DNA of 64,000 bases. It comes from Mytilus trossulus. Its lineage: Eukaryota > Mollusca > Bivalvia > Mytilida > Mytilidae. Shown here piece after piece: positions 46,254-58,017 of the stretch; position 1 is the stretch's first letter, and every line of letters begins with the position of its first letter. Location: positions 6,937,916 to 7,001,915 of the forward strand of contig NC_086375.1 of the NCBI RefSeq assembly GCF_036588685.1, given 5' to 3'. Under the pieces are notes generated by a model, which did no database searches, had not been told where the DNA came from, and saw nothing but the letters and a program-made list of their open reading frames with translations. The position numbers and the translations under genes are program-made.

Positions 46254-47030
46254 TACAGAACAATTTTGAAATGTGCATAAACCATGAAAACGTCAAGAGA
46301 CACAGTGGTCGGAGTGGAATGTGATTTTCAGATGGAAAATTACAGACTTGTTCAATGTCGAACGGCAAAAACTCACAATATTCACTTGTAGCTATCAATA
46401 TGTATATACAGTAGAATACTACAAGTCAATGCCTTGGTGAAATTATTTCAGTTAACAAGGCCAATCAGGTAAAACTATCATTAATTTATGGCGAGAGATT
46501 ATAAATTCAAGGTTGATATGCTCTATAGCGTTTTCTGTCTGTTTATTTCTCTCTCCCAAATTTTATGACGTATAGATCTGTGCTTTTGCCTACCTTGTTC
46601 ACGCTGGTTTACTCACGAAGCGTATAACTTTTAACACGATGATATTATTATATATGTCGAGATGCCTATTGTATTTCAAGCTGCTGAACTCGAAAGCATG
46701 CCGTTTATTTCTAATTAATTTGCACCCATATCAAAATTGTAAATTGAAGTTCAGATTTCTTGGAATATCACGTATTTTTCTTATTTTCGTACAACGATGT
46801 TCTATTTTGTTGTTTTGATGCACATTATTTTTAAATAAATAAATTTGGTGTATTTACTGTCTTCTGATTGGTTAAAATTATTAGTTTTATTTTCAATGAT
46901 GTCAATTTTTATGGCGACACGCCCACTCTGACGTTGTGTATTAGTACGCCAACATGTGTGTATGTTGTTATTGTTTATATAAATAATATAAAAAGTTCTT
47001 TGAGCCTTATTTTTTATGACAATTTATTTA
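46254..47030. other. Non-coding sequence
   Basis: No exon, including no Pro-rich exon for the upstream paralogue, and no recognised repeat. Confidence 0.45.
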
Positions 47031-47189
47031 TAATGAATGGCAATAGTTTATTTTGATTTTATTGAACCATAAAACTAATTTTTGACTCTTCACATTTTAC
47101 ATAATCCGCTTCGCGGATTATTCAATGTGAAGAGTCAAAAATTAGTTTTATGGTTCAATAAATTCAAAATAAATAATAGCCATTCATTA
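47031..47189. mobile_element. 159-bp hairpin element
   Basis: TAATGAATGGCAATAGTTTA at the left matches CATTCATTA and TAAATAATAGCCATTC at the right in reverse complement. The inner arms TTGAACCATAAAACTAATTT, then TTGACTCTTCACATT, pair almost perfectly, and the centre is ATAATCCGCTTCGCGGATTA. A foldback MITE is the best reading. Confidence 0.8.
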
Positions 47190-47364
47190 AATGATTTGTA
47201 GGTTGATTAGCACGTGTGTCTTGTACAAGAAAACCAATCAAGCTTACCAGATGGAGTTTTTCCAAAAGTAAACAGAATGAAGTTTCCCTAGACACGTTAT
47301 CGTTATATCTTACAACTGTGCAATTATCCATAGACATTAGTTGAAACATATTTATTCATTTAAA

Positions 47365-47484
47365 AAATGACTGTAATATTTTTTTCTATCTATGACGAAA
47401 TAACATAAAAAAATTGGTGTACACTGAATAACCAAATTTTTTATGTTATTTCGAATAGACAAAAAAAAATATTACAGTTATTTC
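47365..47484. mobile_element. 120-bp hairpin element
   Basis: The left arm ACTGTAATATTTTTTTCTAT, GAAATAACATAAAAAAATTG pairs with the right arm CAAATTTTTTATGTTATTTC, AAAAAAAAATATTACAGT. There is a short centre near 47415 and no coding capacity. Confidence 0.75.
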
Positions 47485-47814
47485 TTAAAATTTAATTTTA
47501 AATTCCATTTTAAGCCGTATAAAACAATGGGAAAACGTTGATGACGTCACGGTCACATGACTAAATTATGTCTATGGGCTAATAACAAAATAACGTCAGC
47601 CAATCAGAAGACTCGTTACATCCAAAATTAAATTATAGTGGCTGGGGAAACAAGTTATTGCCACTAAAAATAATCCCTTTCCACTTTGCAAATGCGACTT
47701 CTGCATTATAGCGGTACATGTATAAGTCTGCTCTTTTTTTGAAATCTACGAGGGTTTCTTTTACGTACAAGGAAGTCGACAATCATGTTTATGTTTGTGA
47801 AGCTGAGTTATAAT

Positions 47815-47935
47815 TAAGGGAACAGACTATCTCCGTGTTGTAGGCCGTACTTTAACCTATAATGGTTTACTTTTTAAATTGTTATTTGGATGGAGAGTTT
47901 TCTCATTGGCACTCACACCACATCTTCCTATATCT
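47815..47935 (-). repeat. Dispersed mussel repeat, reverse copy
   Basis: It contains GGCCGTACTTTAACCTATAA, ATGGAGAGTTTTCTCATTGG and CACTCACACCACATCTTCCT, the reverse complement of the family at 4228. Confidence 0.75.
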
Positions 47936-48284
47936 ATCCAAAAGAATTCAAATATACGGACATATTGTGTATTGATATGTGAGCGGTTAATACAACTGGA
48001 CAGTTAATTCTGTAAAGCAACAGAAATCACGGTAATGACATCGTGAACGTTTCTTTCACAATCTGATCTGAATGTCGTTCTAAAGTTAAATTAATACTAT
48101 GTCTTGATCTTTAATGAGATGACTCGGGCTTAACATTATGAAAAATTTCTTTAAATTGTGAATTAATAGTACCGTATAGCGGGTTATTTTCGCGGATGTA
48201 AAATTCCACAATTTACATTGAATAAGGCATGCCATAAAACCAGGTTCAACCCACCATTTTTATTCCCCTTTAAAAGTGTCCTGT

Positions 48285-48620
48285 ACCAAGTCAGGAAGAT
48301 GGTCATTGTTATATTATTCTTCGTTTCTGTGTGTGTTGCATTTTAACGTTGAGTCGTTTGTGTTTTCTCTTATTTTTGAGATAAGACGTGGCACGGTACT
48401 TGTCTATCCCAAATTCATGTATTTGGTTTTCATGTTATATTTGTTATTCTCGTGGTGTTTTGTCTGATGCTTGGTCCGTTTCTGTGTTGTGCCGTTGTTC
48501 TCCTCTTATATTTAATGCGTTTCCCTCGGTTTTGGTTTGTTACCCCGATTTTGTTTTTTGTCCATGGATTTATAAGTTTTGAACAGCGGTATACTACTGT
48601 TGCCTTTATTTATACGAAAT
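48285..48620 (+). repeat. Dispersed mussel repeat, 'GTCCTGTACCAAGTCAGGA' family
   Basis: GTCCTGTACCAAGTCAGGAA opens the copy and GAACAGCGGTATACTACTGT, then TGCCTTTATT, closes it. The closing end occurs in reverse at 57600-57680 and 61670-61730. The overlapping open frames here (48276-48856) are repeat translation, not genes. Confidence 0.65.
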
Positions 48621-48684
48621 ATTTTGGCGGTTTACGATATTTGCAAATTCAACACTTTTATCAATACCTTTGCATGTTCACTTT

Positions 48685-49172
48685 TACACTGTGTCTAAAC
48701 CACACCGGCACAATTTGCTCGGACTCAATGGTATCTAACATCCGGCACAATGACGGAACACCAATAGACAAAAGAAAGGTAGGTTTCTCCTTATTTTTTT
48801 ATTTTTTTTATGATATCAAAGAATATATATACATATACAACTATTTTCTATTGTGAGATGCAATATTTTCTACAACCGTTCTATATTAACGGAGAAATAA
48901 GTCATAATGCATGTCAAAATGACGAATTGAGTGAACCTTGTCTCGAAATTGTTTAATTTCTCGTTAAATTGTTCACATTGTACGGAAAGAAAGGTACGGG
49001 AAGATAGATATTGACACGGAGATTGCAAATTCAGTTACTATGAGCATCTCAATAATTGTATCTCTGTGTATGGAACGAAAGAAAAGGGTCATGTCAAATT
49101 AAAATAAACCGGTTTCGTCAATGTTATTACTACATAATCACCCGGTTTCGTCTGTATATATCACCCGGTTTT
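48685..49172 (+). repeat. Left copy of a ~490-bp inverted duplication
   Basis: From CACTGTGTCTAAACCACACC to the CACCCGGTTT words the sequence is repeated in reverse complement at 56484-56977 with only scattered differences. Near its start a short open frame (LNHTGTICSDSMVSNI) runs into AAAG|GTAGGT, which looks like an exon end. Confidence 0.85.
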
Positions 49173-50224
49173 TTTTTTATCTTTTTTAACAAACAATTTA
49201 TGAAAAGCAACTTTGGCACGGATCTGAACATTGTCTTTCGAGAATTTAAATATATATTTATTGTAAAATCTGGAGTGTTAAAATCTATTTTAAACGGGCA
49301 CTTTTGGACATAGTTAATTATGATAATACACATTTTCCTAATGAAAGGCGTATCCCTTATTTCACTTCACTTCAAACTAATTTTAAATGGAATATAAATA
49401 CTCAAAAGCTAATTATTTTGTAACATTATTATATTTTCTTTGTTTATAATAGTAGTATGTAATAAGATCCAAAGGGCCAGAAATTGAACTTTGTTTCATT
49501 TCAACAAAAATTGAATTCTTAGGATTCAAACGCATTGATCTCAGCAATTTCTTCACTGTCGTTCCCTCAATAACTGCATTAAACAGTTTCTAATCATTAT
49601 TCATTCAAAACCATTTTATTATACCAATGCCTCACACACAACATATTATAGTATACTGTTGTCTATCAGTCCATCATCCACACTTCAGACAATAACTAGA
49701 AAACACTTCCCCCTACTCTCAAGAAACTTTGTTGAAATGTTTATATCTATTGACATTAGCTCCACATCGATTTTATAAATTGTAGAATTTTCATTTCCAT
49801 GTTATGAAGAGAGATTTTATCCTTAAAAAAGAGAGAATTTTCCAATTTTGAACAATAACACTAAAATGCATCCATCACCTTTAATTAAACTTTGGGGAAT
49901 TGTTTACACTATTGACCTAAGGTCCCTTTTGATTGTAATAAATTTCAGATTATACATTTCTGTGTTATGAATTTTTATATATGCTAAAAAAAATAAGGGA
50001 TTTTATAGTTTTTGGACACCTATAAGTGCAGGAGTTTCTGGCTACATTGAAAACCCATTGGAGGCCTTCAGCTGTTGTCTACTCTATGGTTGGGTTGTTG
50101 TCACTTTGACACTTTCCTTATTTCCCATCTTAATTATTCACATAAACACTTCCACATCATTTTATAAAACTTGGGTGAATTGTCTATGTCTGTTGACTTC
50201 AGCTACATTCCAAAATTTAAAACA
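49173..50224. other. Non-coding sequence inside the inverted pair
   Basis: AT-rich, with no gene. Around 50040-50130 the words GGAGGCCTTCAGCTGTTGTC and TATGGTTGGGTTGTTGTCAC resemble a common mussel repeat also present near 4570 (TATGGTCAGGTTGTTGTTTC). Confidence 0.45.
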
Positions 50225-51400
50225 AGATTAACAACTACAGGTCCCCAAATAGCCTTCAACAATGACAAAAGCTCATACAGCACAGTCAGCTATAAAAGAC
50301 CTTAAAATGACAAATATAAAACAAATGAAATGAGAAAACAAATAGACTAATATTTGTACAAAACAAAATAGTTCAACCTTTAAGCAAGCTTTAAAGGAAT
50401 CAAGACATAGCATGCGCTTAGAGTGCAGCCATTTATTAACAAACTCCATATTCAAACACTCAAACAACTAATTCATAGAGAGGGGTGGAAGTTGAAGCCC
50501 CCTTTTTTATCAGTCAATGCATTTGAATGAAGACATGTACACATCAACTCAATTTGTTAATACACATTTCCAGTCTAGCTTTCAATACATTTGTAACGAC
50601 CTTTAACCCCACTGACAATTTGCGTCTGTGTCCATACTTGTAGTATGTAAAGATGAAAAATAAAAGTATGTGTTTTGATTGTGCCATAATTTTAATTTAC
50701 TATACTATATTATATACACTTAATGCATTCAATCATTGACGAACAGTCCCAAACCGACTATAGTCTATACTGTTCTGCACAAATTAATCATGCATGCAGT
50801 CCTGTCAGATTTTCTGGTACTAGTATATATACTGTGTTACTTGCGCACAAAAGCGAGTTTTCACTCTTAAGCATCCATAACATAGCAGTGAGATTTGTAA
50901 CTTTCTCCCCGTTTCTGGTAAGCACATATATTTTTCTAGGAATGTTTTTCACATTATTTTTACAGTTCAAATTCATTTTTTTTACAGTTCGAATTCAATT
51001 GAAATTTCAAGATAACTTTCGAAAACAAAATCTGACAGTTTTGTATTTTCAATGTGAATAAAAGTTGGTTTGAAAAACATGACCGTCATTTATATCTAGG
51101 TCTTATAGAAGAAGTGACGGTAACGACTTATCCCATACACATATTGACAATGAGACAACTTTCTTTTAGACACAAAAATGATGATGAAATAATCAAGTTT
51201 AGGTCAGCGTATTCCTTAAACAATTAGAAAAACACACAAACTGCATGAAAGCAAGCTATAACAGGGCCCTAAATTATAAATGTAAAACAATCCAAACAAG
51301 AAAACTACCTGCCTATTTTATGTTCCAAACGCATATGGTATAAAGCAGCCAAAGACAACCATTGAATTACAAGCGTGTGACTCGGGAATGGACGGAGTCA
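50225..51400. repeat. Region with two dispersed mussel repeat copies
   Basis: 50225-50350 (CAACAATGACAAAAGCTCAT, AGTCAGCTATAAAAGACC) and 51145-51390 (GACAATGAGACAACTTTCTT, AACAGGGCCCTAAATTATAA) are diverged forward copies of the family at 4228. The open frame at 50723-51061 between them is unrecognised and probably chance. Confidence 0.6.
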
Positions 51401-52105
51401 AAGTGTTGTCGCTGACACAAACAGTACAACAAAAGTACAAATAATAAAAAAAATGATGAATAAACCTTAACTCGTCTTATGACAGAGCCTGCATAGTAAA
51501 TTCGCGATTTGTGCCAAAACTTGTATCATAGTTAAAATTATCCCTTAAATATAATAAATATACATGTATTCGCAGTTTACTATGAAGTCCACTATCACTG
51601 AACAAGTATACATATTTATTAAGGGGCCAGCTAAAAGACGCACCGGAAATAAAAGTTTGAATCATCACCAAAAAGTAAAGAGATCTTAAGATTAATATTA
51701 ATAAGAATTGAGTAAAATTTAAACAATAATCATAAAAAGGTTTTGAGATACTAGTACCGCGCTATAAATGCCCCTCCCCCCTTTTTGTTTTACCAAACAA
51801 AATTCAATCACTATAAACCAAATGTTAAACACCACCAAAAGGTAAACAGAAATTTATAATATTTATATTACTAAGAAGTGCATAAAGTTTGATGCAGTTA
51901 TAATACTTCGTTTTTGAGATATGGCGCGACATCTTAAAAAAAAACCAAATTCCTGTTTCACTTACATTTCTGTAACTCAAAAAGATTTAATTTGATTTTC
52001 ACTTAAAGGTTTACCGATAGTTTGACCATTATAAGAAATAACTATGTTAATTTTTAAGAAAATAAGATAAGCTGTCCTGAAGTTACGGTGCGACATGTTT
52101 ATGCT

Positions 52106-52197
52106 GGACAGACGGATAGATAGGCGGACGGACGGACGGACCAAATGACTGAGAGATAGAGGAACGGACGGATGGAAGGACGGACGGACAGACGGGT
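52106..52197 (+). repeat. (GGAC)n microsatellite, imperfect
   Basis: GACAGACGGATAGATAGGCG is followed by runs of GGAC and GGAT, interrupted once by about 30 unrelated bases. It lies inside non-coding sequence (51400-53686) where nothing else was identified. Confidence 0.8.
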
Positions 52198-53686
52198 GTA
52201 TACAAGAATACGTCCTGTCAAAATTGGGACGGGCGTGTAATGACGCTAAGAAATGAAAAAAAAATCGTAATTAAAGGTCAATAAGTTTTATTAGGATATC
52301 GGCCAAGTCGATTTTATGTATATTTGTCTGCCTTATCATTTTCCTATATAACTTGTATATATATTTGAAAAAAATGTATAGAAATCGATAAAAAGAACTT
52401 GATATTCGGCATTAATTATAATAAACATAATCCAACTCACATAATCCGATTTCCCGGGTGTCCGTGTTTTCTCATTTCTTACAATATTTTAATTCGGTAT
52501 ACACTTTATAAGATAAGTGGCGAATCTAGATGACGTATAGGTTGCACGCCCCGACCCCACCTTTGGTTGCCAAAACTATATTGATTTCTGTATTTAACGA
52601 TTTTGTTAAGCAAAAAATAATCAAAATATTGTACGACTCGCTTCGCTCGGCGGTTTGTAAAAGTTGTTCGAAATACGCCCACTTTGAAATAAACTGAATC
52701 CGTCTGTCCGTATATATTGTCAAATATATTGACCTACGTCAGTGTACAGTGTACGATCATCATAACACAATGGCGACAGTACAGACTCGATTTTTTTAAT
52801 AATGTTAACAAAATAATTATTATTGAATTTTATCGATGACCTGAGACTATAATACTAATTTGTACATAGCAGTTTAGTTACAATTAGTGACTAATAAGTG
52901 ATAAATAAAGTTTATTTTAATGCATGGTATTTGTAATCCTACATTCATTTTCTATGTCGATTATGCATGCATATATATTTGTCTTATTTATATCAACGTT
53001 TATCCTTAAGAAGATTTATTTTTAACGATTGTAGAAAAGATTACATACATGGAATGATTAGATAACTTATAAACAGGTCGAGAACTCTAGATTTTCTGAC
53101 GTCAGAATATATTTGCATAGTAAATTTCCAAAACACAAGGCCAATATGGCCTTGAAAAACTGACCAATCGACTCAATGAACTACAATGCATTGTGGGCTA
53201 CTACGAGTAAACTACTACATAAAACACGTGGAATTAGTGGGAAAACAGTCAACTAATATATTGTCTGGGACTCTCATTACCAAAGTTTTTATTTTGCAAA
53301 TATATTTAATGTAAAATATATAACGTAATCTTCAATTTGCATGCTCAGATTAAAAAAATATTGTTCATTGGCTTCACGATTCGACTTTCTTTTTCGCCTT
53401 GCAAAAGTAGTTGAACCGGTTTTGTGCATTGTTATGAATTGAACCTGCATTACTATCACGACGTGACACAGTGAAATATCAAATGAAGTGACCACTGTCC
53501 AGTAAGAAAATCATTTGAGCTCTTTTAAACCTGTATAAATTCATTCCAAAATCATTTATGCCTAGAAAAACACGTAAACTTTCATTGAAACACGTTTTTC
53601 TGTACTGAATGTGTATCAGGACCTGAACTTATAGTAAGAACATCACGATATTCAGTATGCTAAAAAAATATGTGTTATGAAAGCGG

Positions 53687-53838
53687 CAGGGGCGGATGCA
53701 GCCATTTAAAAAAAAAGGGGGCCTAACCCTGGACAAAAGGGGAGGGGGTTCAAACTACATGTCCCAATCCAAATGCACGGATCGTCCTAAAAAGGGGGTC
53801 CATCCACCGGAACCCCCGCCCTTTTGGATCCGCCACTG
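53687..53838. mobile_element. hAT-type MITE (CAG(T/G)GGCGGAT ends)
   Basis: A 152-bp element. The left end CAGGGGCGGATGCA and the right end in reverse complement CAGTGGCGGATCCA are the terminal words known from hAT MITEs of many animals. AGCGG flanks both ends (53682-53686 and 53839-53843), part of a probable 8-bp target duplication whose remainder has diverged. Confidence 0.75.
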
Positions 53839-54062
53839 AGCGGGTACGGTATATAGCTCAATACATATTTTATAGTTTCATTCATCGATAATATCCGTTT
53901 GTTGCTATTTTTATCACAAAATATACCTCAGAGGTTTTTTTTGTCGTTCGGCTGCTGTCCTGTTGACATATGTAAAATATCTCCAATATTAAAAGTCTCT
54001 GGATCATAGTGGGTGCCATATCAATTATTATTTTTTTCTTTCTAAAACGTGCTTTGTATATA

Positions 54063-54306
54063 GAAATAAGAAGATGAGATATGAGTGTCAAATGAGACAT
54101 CTTTCCAAAAAAGACATTCTTTAGTAAAGTAAGCAGTCATAGGTTCAATGCTGAAAAGTAAGCTATTAATGACCCAAAAATTACTTGTGTAAAACAATCC
54201 AAACAAAAAAAAACCAAAAAAAAAACCGGCCCAATTGAATAAATAAAAGGACAAGAAATCTATTTCAAAAAAAAAAAAAAATATATATTGTAGAGGAGCC
54301 TGTATT
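54063..54306 (+). repeat. Dispersed mussel repeat, forward copy
   Basis: AAGAAGATGAGATATGAGTG, CAAATGAGACATCTTTCC and GACCCAAAAATTACTTGTGT follow the family at 4228. It ends with GAGGAGCCTGTATT at the left edge of the MITE at 54307. Confidence 0.65.
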
Positions 54307-54781
54307 GGGCCATTCCAGTTAATTTCTGATAGGTGGGGATGGATGGGGAGATTTTTGTTCATACCTATCAGAAAAAAACATCATGAAAAACTACCTATCA
54401 GATCTACAAATTAAGACCTATCAGATGTAGAGTTTCTGTACATATTGGGTGGATGGGCTTTCATGGGAAAAATTGACCTATCAGAATATTTTATTGCTAG
54501 GATTGTACCCATCAGAATTTTAAATCCAATACCAGGTAATGCATAATACGAAACTGTCTGCATTCCTAGGCACCCCTAAGATATGAAATAGGTATTTTTT
54601 TTAACCCCTAAGATGTAATTATTTTAAATTACTTATTGTTGCAAGACCCTCAGAAATTGTTGCCTAAAAGTGTACCTGTCAGATGAAAAAGCCCAAAATT
54701 TCACCCCTAAGATGTATAAATTTTACAGCCCTCAGAAAGGACCATCCATCCCCCATTATCAGATATTAACTGGAATGGCCC
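54307..54781. mobile_element. 475-bp MITE with GGGCCATTCCAGTTAAT ends
   Basis: The left end GGGCCATTCCAGTTAAT and the right end ATTAACTGGAATGGCCC are perfect inverted repeats of 17 bp, flanked by ATT on both sides (54304-54306, 54782-54784). The interior is unusual: CCTATCAGA or its variants and CCCCTAAGATGT recur many times. The 3-bp target duplication suggests a PIF/Harbinger-like origin, which is inference. It splits a repeat whose intact form reads GGAGCCTGTAATTCAGTGGT at about 13557. Confidence 0.85.
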
Positions 54782-54784
54782 ATT

Positions 54785-55040
54785 TCAGTGGTTGTTGTTT
54801 GTTTATGTGTTACATATTTGCTTTTCGTTCATTTTTTTTTATATAATTAAGGCCGTTAGTTTTCTCGTTTGATTTTTTTTACATTGTCATACCGGGGCCT
54901 TTTATAGTTGACTATGCGGTATAAGCTTTGCTCATTGTTGATGGCTGTACGGTGGTCTATAAATGTTAATTTATGTGTCTTTTTTGTCTCTTGTGGACAG
55001 TTGTCTCATTGGCAGTCATACTACATCTTTTTTATTATAG
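54785..55040 (-). repeat. Dispersed mussel repeat, reverse copy cut by the MITE
   Basis: TTTCAGTGGTTGTTGTTTGT, GGGGCCTTTTATAGTTGACT and TTGTCTCATTGGCAGTCATA run in the same order as the copy at 13560-13830. Confidence 0.75.
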
Positions 55041-55136
55041 ATCCAACGCCGCAATTTTCACAAAACATATCAACCTTGTCGAACATACATATAGATAAAA
55101 TCATTACAGCTTATTTCCTAATGCATGTAGAGCAAC

Positions 55137-55293
55137 ACTTTGGTTAGCTTGCTTGCTTTGTTTGTATATTGTACAAAATATAAAATATACAAGTTAAATT
55201 ATGCCTATATACATATATTTTTAAAGATGTCAATCTTATTTTCAAAGCTTGTATAAACAACTATGAAAACAAAGCAAGCAAGCCAACCAAAGT
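55137..55293. mobile_element. 157-bp hairpin element
   Basis: The left end ACTTTGGTTAGCTTGCTTGC, then TTTGTTT, pairs with the right end CAAAGCAAGCAAGCCAACCA, then AAGT. The centre is AT-rich. No open frame. Confidence 0.75.
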
Positions 55294-56335
55294 TTTTCTT
55301 CGCAGTTTTTTACTTCTGCTGACAACTGGTATAAGAAATCAGCTGTACTATTTTTATTCAGTTTGGCAAATGTCCGAGCCCGTTAAAAAATCAACATACT
55401 GAAACTACAGTTGCTGACTTCACTACCTTCAAAACAAAGGGAACAGTTTGGAAGTCCCATATACTGAAATGTGACAAAACATACTTATAGATTTTGTTAA
55501 CACTGCCATGTATGTAAATATTTCTTCGCCTTTTTTACGAACACAAAATTCAAGGATCCCACATTTGCCGCTTTAATTATTTATACGAACATTTCTGTAC
55601 TCGTGAATATCAGCACCGGCTGTTATCGACGGCTTACTTTACACTATTGAGTTTGTCTCATGGGTAATTGTGTTTTTTCGCTGTTGTTTCGTTGTTGTCT
55701 CACTCTGGTAGACAAGTACATGAAATCTCTGTGCCATCATCAAACATGTTAATGGCTATATATCGGGTAATTCAAACCCGTTATTCTTCGCATAGAAACA
55801 ACTCTTCTTTAATCTGAGCATGGAAGTAATACTTTATATCACGAACTATGAATGAGGATACATAAAATGAAAAACTAAGCGAAATTGTGAATCCCGCATT
55901 GCACGAAAAAATGTGTTGTATTTCAGTAAAGAACACGTGTTCTTGGTTGATTGTAAACACGTAGTAGTCCATCATGCATGTGACTCATTTAGTGGATTGG
56001 TCAAAAACCTAGGTAAAAATGAATTGCGTCACATGTAAATAAACAATTACATGTGCGAGAGCATAAGTATGCTAATTTATGCATTTCCATATAAGGTAGT
56101 GGTCCTGACCTGATAAAGGTGTCCATTCTTTTGTGCGAGAAAATCACATATCAATTGTGTGTTTCTATGTTTAAGACCGTAAACTTTAATTTCAAGTTTA
56201 AACATGTTCAACATATTTTCCCATAACTCATATAGAAAACGCATATTTAGAGAGCTTTAATCTCAATATGTTGTTAAAAAATTTCGGAATGCAAAGTAAA
56301 ATTAAAATATTTGTGTTCTATAAGAGTAGGAATTT
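55294..56335. other. Non-coding sequence
   Basis: No gene, no recognised repeat and no splice-bounded frame were found. Confidence 0.45.
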
Positions 56336-56378
56336 GCTTATTATTTATTTGAATCTGGGATTCAAATAAATAATAAGC
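56336..56378. repeat. Perfect 20-bp-arm palindrome
   Basis: GCTTATTATTTATTTGAATC, TGG, GATTCAAATAAATAATAAGC: perfect arms around a three-base centre. It may be a tiny foldback element or a replication-derived palindrome. Confidence 0.85.
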
Positions 56379-56483
56379 CGCTGTCCGGTGAACGAATTTG
56401 TTTTCGAACGACCCACAAAACTCCTTTTGAACGCTGAAGTTAAATAATCATTTATAATGTAATGCGATTACGATTTTTTTTAT

Positions 56484-56977
56484 TTGACCAAACCGGGTTC
56501 ATGCATTTTGAAATCTATGACGAAACCGGGTTGTATACATTGACGAAACCGACCAGTTCAATTTTGACATGACCCATTTCTTTCGTTCCATACACAGAGT
56601 TACAATTATTGAGATGCTCATAATAACTAAATTTGCAATCTCCGTGTCAATATCTATCTTCCCGTACCTTTCTTTCCGTACAATGTGAACAATTTAACGA
56701 GAAATTAAACAATTTCGAGACAAGGTTCACTCAATTCGTCATTTTGACATGCATTATGACTTATTTCTCCGTTAATATAGAACGGTTGTAGAAAATATTG
56801 CATCACACAATAGAAAATAGTTGTATATGTATATATATTCTTCGATATCATCAAAAAAATAACAAAATAAGGAGAAACCTACCTTTCTTTTGTCTATTAG
56901 TGTTCCGTCATTGTGCAGGATGTTAGATACCATCGAGTCCGAGCAAATTGTGCCGGTGTGGTTTAGACACAGTGTTT
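56484..56977 (-). repeat. Right copy of the ~490-bp inverted duplication
   Basis: Reverse complement of 48685-49172. It includes the same exon-like frame on the minus strand (NHTGTICSDSMVSNI) and the same GTAGGT. Two amino-acid-changing differences (Arg to Leu, Pro to Leu) separate the copies. Confidence 0.85.
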
Positions 56978-57599
56978 TAAATTGGCCGAATTTACTTTGG
57001 TGTTTTTGTTCTATCCGCGAAAATAATCGTAAATTTAAACCCCACTAAAAATAACCCTCTCTACGAGTATACGAAACACAAACCGGTCTCATCTAGGAGA
57101 TAGGGGCATTTGTGACGTCAGTGAACGAACATTGAGTCATGTGTGATGTAATCGATGATGAAACAGGATTACCTGCAATAGTATCTCCCATATGCCCATG
57201 ATCTGTGACAATTATTTATATGCTTTTACGAATTGCATCAATCCGAAGACGTTTTTAATTCTCTAGATACATGTACTAGTAGCAGGAACTTTTGGCTCCC
57301 GGTTTTTGTTGTAATTAATTCTTGTTTTTATGTTAGGTTGTGTTTATTTTTACTACAGTTGTTTGTCCTTTGGGCGTTTTCTTGCCAAGGTGTTTTCACA
57401 ATTTTTTTTTGACTTGTGAGTTTGACTATCCCATTTGTATCTTTCGCTTTTATTTACGACTGCAGATGCATGACGAAAAATCACGTTATTACAATGTATT
57501 AGAAGAAATAAATAGAGGATCCCATCTTGTCCTTTTCTGACGTCATGGTCTGAAGTATTGATCTTTGGGTTTTACCTAAGATTTCTATAGGACAACTGT

Positions 57600-57790
57600 A
57601 TGCTTAATAAAGGCAACAGTAGTATACTGCTGCTCAAAAGTCATAAATTTATTTGAAAGACATCCGGGTAACAAACTAAAACCGAAAGAAACATACAACT
57701 ACAAGCGGAAAACAAAGGAACAACAAGAACACTGTAGTGCAACAAAAACAAACGCCAACATATATAAAGAACTACATGTGTTTGATAGCA
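57600..57790 (-). repeat. Dispersed mussel repeat, reverse copy
   Basis: AAAGGCAACAGTAGTATACT, ACAAACTAAAACCGAAAG and ACACTGTAGTGCAACAAAAA recur at 61670-61830 (AAGACAACAGTAGTATACC, ACAAACTAAAACCGAGGG, ACACTGTAGTGCAACAAAAC). Confidence 0.75.
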
Positions 57791-57956
57791 ACTGCCATAT
57801 TCCTGGCCTTTTTTTTCAAGTATTTAAAAAAATTGGCGGGGTGAACCTTATTTTATGGCTATCTTAACCCCCCACTTATATTGCAACGTTTAAACATTTC
57901 ACTAAATTGACAACACTACGTGACAAATACACAGTGTTTTGCAAGAACACTGAGAA

Positions 57957-57982
<26 letters not shown>
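57957..57982 (+). repeat. (CA)n microsatellite
   Basis: A pure AC/CA run of about 26 bases just before the 39-bp minisatellite. Confidence 0.9.
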
Positions 57983-57987
<5 letters not shown>

Positions 57988-58017
57988 TATAATGCTAGAA
58001 GTAGACGTAATATGCAA

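Noticed and set aside
48276..48856. Hydrophobic proteins in three overlapping plus-strand frames
   Set aside because: The sequence is a dispersed mussel repeat whose end recurs at 57600 and 61670; frames overlap and carry no splice or start evidence.
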